The notes beneath the pieces are model-generated. The model saw nothing but the letters and a program-made list of their open reading frames with translations, did no database searches and was not told the DNA's origin. This document shows, in pieces, positions 7,234 through 10,045 of a stretch of 10,045 nt of DNA (position 1 is its first letter; each line of letters begins with the position of its first letter). Made by a program: the position numbers and the translations under genes. The DNA is from Candidatus Adiutrix sp. GTDB lineage: Bacteria; Desulfobacterota; Desulfarculia; Adiutricales; Adiutricaceae. Location of the stretch: positions 1-10,045 of the forward strand of contig JAITBV010000165.1 in assembly GCA_031283395.1 (NCBI GenBank), read 5' to 3'.

Positions 7234-8097
7234 TCAGCCCTGGATATTGAGGCGGAAACCGGCCAGGTAGGCAAGGCTGCGGCCGGCTCGCAAGGGGTTC
7301 AGGGTTTGCCCCCTTCCAGCCGCCAGGGCCATGACCAGGCGTTCCAGGCCGAAGCCCAAACCTATCCAGGGCATATCCATCAGGCCCCAGTTGGCGTCCA
7401 GAGGATGCGGCCCCATGGCCGTGCTGGCCAGTTCCAGGCCGTCAGGGCTTTCCACATCCAGGGTTTCTCCGTAAACTCCGGAATCCACGAGGGTCAGGCG
7501 GCACTTTGAGGCCGGTAGTCCGGCGGTATTTAAAACCAAGTCGGCCAGTTCCCGGATCCTCTCCCGGCGGGCCGGGAGAGGCAGGCCCATTTCCACCAGG
7601 TTGAGCATGGTGAATTCGGTGGCGTGTTTGGCCCCCTGGGTCTCCTTGCGCAGACAGGGGCCGATTTCAAAAATGGAGACCGGGTGGGGGGCCAGACGCA
7701 GGAGATCCACCAGGAGATAGTAAAGATTAGGGGCCAGCATGGGCCGAAGGGCCTTGTTCCGGTCCAGCCAGAATATCTGCCGGTTAAGGCTGTGTTCAGG
7801 CCCGAGGCCCATGCGTTCCAGGAGGGACCGGGAAACTGTGAGGGGGGTTTCCACTTCGGTGAAGCCGGCCGAGGCCAGGGCGGCGGCCAGTTTTTCCCGG
7901 AGCCTGGCCAGCTCCGGGCGGCCGCCGGAGGCCAGATGGCGCCGGAGCCCTTCGGCCGCGGCCCGGGCCATCTCTTTTTCCAGGAACTGAAAGACCTGGT
8001 CGCGCTCGGCCCGGTCGGGGAAATCCCGCCCCATAGTTTCTTCGTCCGCGTCCAGTTCTTTAAGTCGCCGCCCCTGTTCTTTGCTCCAACCAGTCAC
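7234..8097 (-). CDS. pylSc: PylSc, catalytic half of pyrrolysyl-tRNA synthetase
   Basis: This is the separate catalytic domain of pyrrolysyl-tRNA synthetase, a class II enzyme that attaches pyrrolysine to tRNA-Pyl. Its 287 residues match bacterial PylSc in length. Motif 2 is FEIGPCLRKE (143-152) and motif 3 is GLGFGLERL (246-254). Pyrrolysine-pocket residues can be placed by comparison with the archaeal enzyme: Y126 and L129 in APNLYYLL, N166 in TMLNLVEMG (the amide-sensing Asn), Y209 in GVYGETLDV on the mobile loop, and W244 in PWIGLG. The position of archaeal Cys348 is valine (V168). The ending RLNIQG resembles the family's conserved C-terminus. The start is GTG at 8097 with GGAG 9 nt upstream; an upstream ATG in this leader is closed at once by a stop. 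It is the middle gene of pylSn-pylSc-pylB. Confidence 0.95.
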   Translation of the reverse strand: MTGWSKEQGRRLKELDADEETMGRDFPDRAERDQVFQFLEKEMARAAAEGLRRHLASGGRPELARLREKLAAALASAGFTEVETPLTVSRSLLERMGLGPEHSLNRQIFWLDRNKALRPMLAPNLYYLLVDLLRLAPHPVSIFEIGPCLRKETQGAKHATEFTMLNLVEMGLPLPARRERIRELADLVLNTAGLPASKCRLTLVDSGVYGETLDVESPDGLELASTAMGPHPLDANWGLMDMPWIGLGFGLERLVMALAAGRGQTLNPLRAGRSLAYLAGFRLNIQG

Positions 8098-8122
8098 TGT
8101 CGTTCACTCCATATTGAATCTT

Positions 8123-8467
8123 TTAAGTGTTTTCATGCAAAAAGGAACCCTGGCGGCGGCTGAAAAAGGTGGCTCCATATTTGTCGAGCTTCCATTGAGG
8201 CACGGCGCAGGCCGGACAGGGCGCCTGGTAAAATTTGCCCCGCAGCCAGCGGGCGGCCCGGCTGCGACGGGAATTGCGCACCTTGAAACGGCGGCCGCAG
8301 TGGGTGGTTAGAATCGCGACTTCTCCCTGCCGTTCGATTTCTCTGAGGCCGTGAAGAAAGCCGGAGCGGGCCGGCCAGAGTTTCATTTTTTCCAGGAGGG
8401 TCAGAAGGTCCAGTTTTTTGCGGTAATAGCGCTTGGCCTGACGGGCGGAGTTGACATTTTCCAGCAT
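8123..8467 (-). CDS. pylSn: PylSn, tRNA-binding half of pyrrolysyl-tRNA synthetase
   Basis: PylSn is the small partner of PylSc. It binds the T-arm and variable-loop side of tRNA-Pyl, giving the synthetase its specificity. In bacteria it is a separate protein, as here (114 residues). The family core is visible as LWPARSGFLHGL (30-41), THCGRRFKVRNSRRSRAARW (55-74) and the CPAC pair (C84, C87) followed by WKLDKY. The CxxC and H39 are the likely zinc ligands by comparison with the archaeal N-terminal domain. The lysine/arginine-rich N-terminus (KRYYRKKLD) precedes the core. The start is ATG at 8467 with only a weak TGGA upstream; the core motifs do not depend on this choice. It leads the operon, 25 nt before pylSc, with a clear promoter. 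The stop is TAA. Confidence 0.9.
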   Translation of the reverse strand: MLENVNSARQAKRYYRKKLDLLTLLEKMKLWPARSGFLHGLREIERQGEVAILTTHCGRRFKVRNSRRSRAARWLRGKFYQAPCPACAVPQWKLDKYGATFFSRRQGSFLHENT

Positions 8468-8515
8468 GGCGGGTCCAGAAGAGCGTTATTGTGGAAAACT
8501 TTTACACTGCCGCAG

Positions 8516-8544
8516 AGTTTAGCCCTGTCTAAATATTTTGTCAA
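8516..8544 (-). promoter_or_regulatory. Promoter of the pylSn-pylSc-pylB operon
   Basis: On the minus strand a perfect -35 TTGACA (8544-8539), a 17-nt spacer and a -10 TAAACT (8521-8516, four of six) point to a start near 8509, about 40 nt before the pylSn ATG. Confidence 0.7.
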
Positions 8545-8582
8545 GAGAATGGACGGTAGCTGAGTTTAGGTAAACCTCTTGA
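8541..8582. promoter_or_regulatory. Inverted-repeat patch upstream of the pyl promoter, possible operator
   Basis: TCAAGAG (8541-8547) and CTCTTGA (8576-8582) form a 7-bp inverted repeat whose left arm overlaps the -35 box of the pylSn promoter. Between the arms is the palindrome GTTTA-GG-TAAAC (8564-8575), and GAGTTTAG (8562-8569) also occurs at the -10 box (8515-8522). This would suit a regulator-binding site, but no regulator is encoded in the window. Confidence 0.3.
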
Positions 8583-8598
8583 AGCGTTTTAGGGCTCC

Positions 8599-8618
8599 GG
8601 CACCCACCTGGCACCCAC
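8599..8618. repeat. Short tandem repeat GGCACCCAC
   Basis: GGCACCCAC is present at 8599-8607 and again at 8610-8618, an 11-bp period. It lies between the two divergent promoters. Its function is unknown. Confidence 0.6.
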
Positions 8619-8649
8619 GGAACAGCAAGATTTTGCCCTCTTGTCATTT

Positions 8650-8679
8650 TTGACTTTCCCTTGGCCTTTATAGTATAAT
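8650..8679 (+). promoter_or_regulatory. Near-consensus promoter of the structured RNA and secreted protein
   Basis: TTGACT (8650-8655, five of six), an 18-nt spacer and a perfect TATAAT (8674-8679) make this one of the best promoters in the window. Transcription should start near 8686, at the foot of the first RNA hairpin and about 335 nt before the start codon of the secreted protein. Confidence 0.75.
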
Positions 8680-8686
8680 TCTACAC

Positions 8687-8854
8687 AGGTACTAGAAATA
8701 CCTATCTGCGGTCGCACGCCCGTAGCCGTGTCTTTTTGTTTTCTGTCTATTTGAGGTGATACGGCCGGGCGTGGACTGAATACAATACCGTAAGGGAATA
8801 GGTTCGCAACTCAGATAGTTGTTTCTAGCGCCCGGCCTCTTTAATTTAGAGGCC
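8687..8854 (+). ncRNA. Structured RNA or long leader with competing helices, unknown class
   Basis: From the predicted start site the transcript can fold extensively. A first hairpin pairs AGGTA 8687-8691 with TACCT 8699-8703. A closing helix pairs CTATCTG 8702-8708 with CAGATAG 8812-8818. Inside it is a 20-bp hairpin arm: GGTC 8710-8713 with GACT 8774-8777, CACGCCCG 8715-8722 with CGGGCGTG 8766-8773, and GCCGTGTC 8725-8732 with GATACGGC 8758-8765, capped by a 25-nt U-rich loop. The 3' part has CGCCCGGCC (8829-8837), which can instead pair with 8763-8771 over 9 bp and break the long arm. It also overlaps a last hairpin (GGCCTCT 8834-8840 with AGAGGCC 8848-8854). Two mutually exclusive folds suggest a switch. 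It matches no riboswitch, 6S, tmRNA or SRP signature that I can recognise. It could be a free small RNA or the 5' leader of the gene at 9021. Confidence 0.6.
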
Positions 8855-8880
8855 ACCCAGTATTCTGCAGGACGGCGTTC

Positions 8881-9036
8881 ATGCCAGTATTGCTCTACAA
8901 ACTTCTCGCCAATAAATACCCCTTCATTATAAAGCCCTTCAAGCGCCGGCTAGGTTTAGCATTTTTTTGCCCTTCCTTTGTCTTTTCTTGTATTCATCAA
9001 TCCAATTTCGGAGGTTCGTCATGTTCAGGCGTTTAG
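8881..9036 (+). CDS. Possible 51-residue upstream ORF
   Basis: An ATG at 8881 has AGGA 8 nt upstream and opens a frame of 51 codons. It encodes a hydrophobic, basic peptide (start MPVLLYKLLANKYPF, then KPFKRRLGLAFF) and ends in TAG at 9034-9036, 16 nt into the secreted-protein gene and in another frame. This geometry would suit translational coupling, or a toxin-like membrane peptide. Codon use gives no support and the frame may be chance. Confidence 0.25.
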   Translation: MPVLLYKLLANKYPFIIKPFKRRLGLAFFCPSFVFSCIHQSNFGGSSCSGV

Positions 9037-9872
9037 CATCATTTTCGGTGAAACAAACAATCGGTTTTTTGTTGTTCAGCCTTTTGGCTGGCGTGGTTTT
9101 ATGTGGGCCGGTTCAGGCCCAGGAGAAAACTTTCACCAACAGTATCGGTATGGATTTTGTGCTGATTCCGTCCGGCCAATTCAGTCGTGGGGTGGTGACT
9201 GCGGCTGAAGCGGTTAAGAACGATTTTGGCGAAGTGGTTCAACCGGCCAAAGATGTGGAACGCCTGGTAACGATCAGTCGTCCCTTTTATTTGGGCAAGT
9301 ATGAGGTGACCCAGGAGCAATGGGTGGCGGTGATGGGTGAGGGGAGCAATCCATCCAAAAACACAGGGCGGACCAATCCGGTGGAAATGGTGAGTTGGGA
9401 TGACGCGCAGAAATTCATTCAGAAATTGAACGAGAAGGAGGGCGGGAAGAAGTATCGTTTGCCCACGGAGGCGGAATGGGAACATGCGGCCCGGGCCGGG
9501 ACTAAGACGAAATGGTTTTTTGGGGATAAAGAGAAAGCTTTGGGCAAGTATGCCTGGTTTGGGGGAAACCATGCACCCGGCGGGAATTCCGGGAGAGACG
9601 CGCACCCGGTTGGTCAAAAGAAGCCCAACCCTTGGGGTTTATATGACATTTATGGGAATGTTTGTGAGTGGGTGCAGGATTGGTATGATGAATACCCCGA
9701 GGAGGCGGTGACTGACCCGACTGGTCCGTCCGGGGGCTCCAACCGGGTCTTCCGGGGCGGCAGTAGGTACGGCACGGGCGATTTTTGCCGGTCTGCCATC
9801 CGCTTCAGGTTCACGCCGGACTACCGCTACGTCAGCCTTGGTTTCCGGCTGGCTTTCTCCCCAGGTCAGTAA
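9021..9872 (+). CDS. Secreted FGE-sulfatase/C-type-lectin-fold protein, candidate DGR target
   Basis: The 283-residue protein starts at the ATG at 9021 (GGAGG 6 nt upstream; an earlier in-frame ATG at 8967 has no such site and would spoil the signal peptide). Residues 1-34 are a Sec signal ending in PVQAQ. The rest is a formylglycine-generating-enzyme-like (FGE-sulfatase) domain with a C-type-lectin fold: GMDFVLIPSGQF, YLGKYEVTQEQW (90-101), NPVEMVSWDDA, YRLPTEAEWEHAARAG (145-160), NPWGLYDIYGNVCEWVQDWY (203-222), NRVFRGGS (241-248), LGFRLA (273-278). It lacks the two catalytic cysteines of true FGE (only C256 lies in that region), so it is unlikely to make formylglycine. Such folds are common display scaffolds and binding proteins. 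The gene lies on the opposite strand between pylT and pylSn, and its codon use is more AT-rich than its neighbours. Export suggests action at the cell surface. Confidence 0.9.
   Translation: MFRRLASFSVKQTIGFLLFSLLAGVVLCGPVQAQEKTFTNSIGMDFVLIPSGQFSRGVVTAAEAVKNDFGEVVQPAKDVERLVTISRPFYLGKYEVTQEQWVAVMGEGSNPSKNTGRTNPVEMVSWDDAQKFIQKLNEKEGGKKYRLPTEAEWEHAARAGTKTKWFFGDKEKALGKYAWFGGNHAPGGNSGRDAHPVGQKKPNPWGLYDIYGNVCEWVQDWYDEYPEEAVTDPTGPSGGSNRVFRGGSRYGTGDFCRSAIRFRFTPDYRYVSLGFRLAFSPGQ
9750..9836 (+). other. Candidate DGR variable region (residues 244-272)
   Basis: The last third of the lectin fold has invariant anchors (RGGS, CRSA, PD, LGFRL) separated by slots that in DGR-diversified proteins of this fold derive from template AAC/AAY codons. 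Here the slots hold F244, Y250, G251, T252, D254, F255, I260, F262, F264, T265, Y268, Y270, V271 and S272, and most codons have the form NNC (ttc, tac, ggc, atc, gtc, agc). Phe and Tyr codons before residue 240 are mostly ttt (8 of 13) and tat (7 of 8); from 240 on they are ttc (5 of 6) and tac (3 of 3). That shift inside one gene suggests a different origin for this segment. Ordinary FGE-domain proteins share the anchors, so without a template repeat this remains a hypothesis. Confidence 0.5.
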
Positions 9873-9900
9873 GGAAAAGGGTGGGGCAGGGCGGTGCGCC

Positions 9901-9936
9901 GAGCGGACGGCCGCGAAGTGGAACGGAGCGGACGGC
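9901..9936. repeat. 11-bp direct repeat after the secreted-protein gene
   Basis: GAGCGGACGGC occurs at 9901-9911 and 9926-9936 with 25-bp spacing, in a GC-rich stretch directly after the stop codon. Confidence 0.75.
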
Positions 9937-9952
9937 GAGAAGGCCACCGCTC
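9926..9952 (+). terminator. GC-rich hairpin after the secreted-protein gene
   Basis: GAGCGG (9926-9931) pairs with CCGCTC (9947-9952), and inside it GGC (9934-9936) pairs with GCC (9943-9945). No T-run follows on the plus strand, so termination is doubtful. A GC-rich inverted repeat close behind a variable region is also the place where DGRs carry the hairpin that promotes retrohoming. The first direct-repeat copy (9901-9906) could compete for the same partner. Confidence 0.4.
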
Positions 9953-9982
9953 TCTCCTTAAAAAGTGATAAAAAGTAAAAAT

Positions 9983-10045
9983 TGGCGGAGGGCCCGGGAG
10001 TCGCACCCGGCTATGAGGGTTTAGAGCCCAAACGATCCTTTGCCG
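9983..10045 (-). tRNA. pylT: tRNA-Pyl (CUA anticodon), 5' end beyond the window
   Basis: Read on the minus strand, 63 nt of a tRNA end in an encoded CCA (9985-9983) after discriminator G. The 3' acceptor strand is GCCCTCC, the T-arm is CCGGG-TGCGACT-CCCGG, and the anticodon loop is CTCTAAA with CUA, which reads the amber codon UAG. Pyl-specific marks are the T-loop without TTC, the identical CTCTAAA loop, the 3-nt variable loop (TAG), and exact length agreement with archaeal tRNA-Pyl from the second D-stem strand (GATC) to CCA. The six-pair anticodon stem has two mismatches in the middle (TTTGGG against CCCTCA). The first D-strand and 5' acceptor strand lie outside; GGAGGGC is expected there. 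After CCA the minus strand has T-runs (9977-9956) that may end transcription. Confidence 0.85.

Larger units (their letters stand above)
8468..9020. other. Gene-poor divergent region between pylSn and the secreted protein
   Basis: This 553-bp stretch has no long reading frame of its own. From left to right it holds the minus-strand pylSn promoter, an inverted-repeat patch next to it, a short tandem GGCACCCAC repeat, a near-consensus plus-strand promoter, a strongly folded RNA, a possible 51-residue ORF, and the ribosome-binding site GGAGG (9010-9014) of the secreted protein. A weak GCTA/TAGC hairpin followed by ATTTTTTTG lies near 8950-8970. The base composition is clearly more AT-rich than the pyl genes. 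Confidence 0.8.

Noticed and set aside
8687..8854. Retron msr-msd RNA
   Set aside because: The long hairpin and flanking inverted repeat are suggestive, but there is no reverse transcriptase gene within reach in the window.
8468..8966. DGR template repeat in the non-coding region upstream of the secreted protein
   Set aside because: I found no stretch matching the constant parts of the candidate variable region on either strand.
9022..9120. Lipobox in the secreted protein signal (VVLC)
   Set aside because: Leucine directly before the cysteine does not fit the lipobox, and a normal cleavage site (VQA-Q) follows.
9021..9872. A true formylglycine-generating enzyme activating sulfatases
   Set aside because: The paired catalytic cysteines are missing, the protein is exported, and no sulfatase is nearby.

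Overview
The window looks like chromosomal DNA of an anaerobic, Gram-negative, GC-rich bacterium, most likely a Desulfobacterota (deltaproteobacterial) lineage. The reasons are a pyrrolysine (Pyl) system with a split PylS, which is the bacterial form, a lipoprotein and other exported proteins, and a methyl-accepting chemotaxis protein with a D/F-rich C-terminal tail. The lineage is an inference; nothing in the window fixes it.

Left part (1-2235): an exported protein of unknown function (minus strand, own promoter) is divergent from a plus-strand pair, a lipoprotein of unknown function and a nitroreductase-family flavoprotein. Their shared upstream region holds a 17-bp direct repeat that duplicates a ribosome-binding region. 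Middle (2236-6098): a beta-CASP metallo-beta-lactamase-fold RNA-processing nuclease (minus, the only gene here ending in TAG) is divergent from a 650-residue chemoreceptor (plus). Between them lie a strong minus-strand promoter and two terminator-like hairpins facing the chemoreceptor.

Right part (6123-10045): this is the most distinctive region. On the minus strand pylSn, pylSc and pylB form one operon (tRNA-binding and catalytic halves of pyrrolysyl-tRNA synthetase, then methylornithine synthase) with a good sigma70-type promoter before pylSn and a terminator hairpin that overlaps the pylB stop codon. At the right edge, on the same strand, is the 3' part of a tRNA with a CUA anticodon and no normal T-loop, i.e. 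pylT, cut by the window end. pylC and pylD are absent. About 1.4 kb on the opposite strand separates pylT from pylSn: a near-consensus promoter, a strongly structured RNA with competing helices (8687-8854), a possible 51-residue upstream ORF, and a secreted C-type-lectin/FGE-sulfatase-fold protein. Its C-terminus has the residue pattern of a diversity-generating retroelement (DGR) variable region and a different codon bias from the rest of the gene. No reverse transcriptase or template repeat is visible in the window.

How it fits together: PylSn, PylSc and tRNA-Pyl would charge pyrrolysine for insertion at UAG codons, and PylB makes its precursor from lysine. The remaining biosynthetic genes and any Pyl proteins such as methylamine methyltransferases must lie elsewhere. 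The cassette inside the pyl locus looks like a separate unit of different origin.
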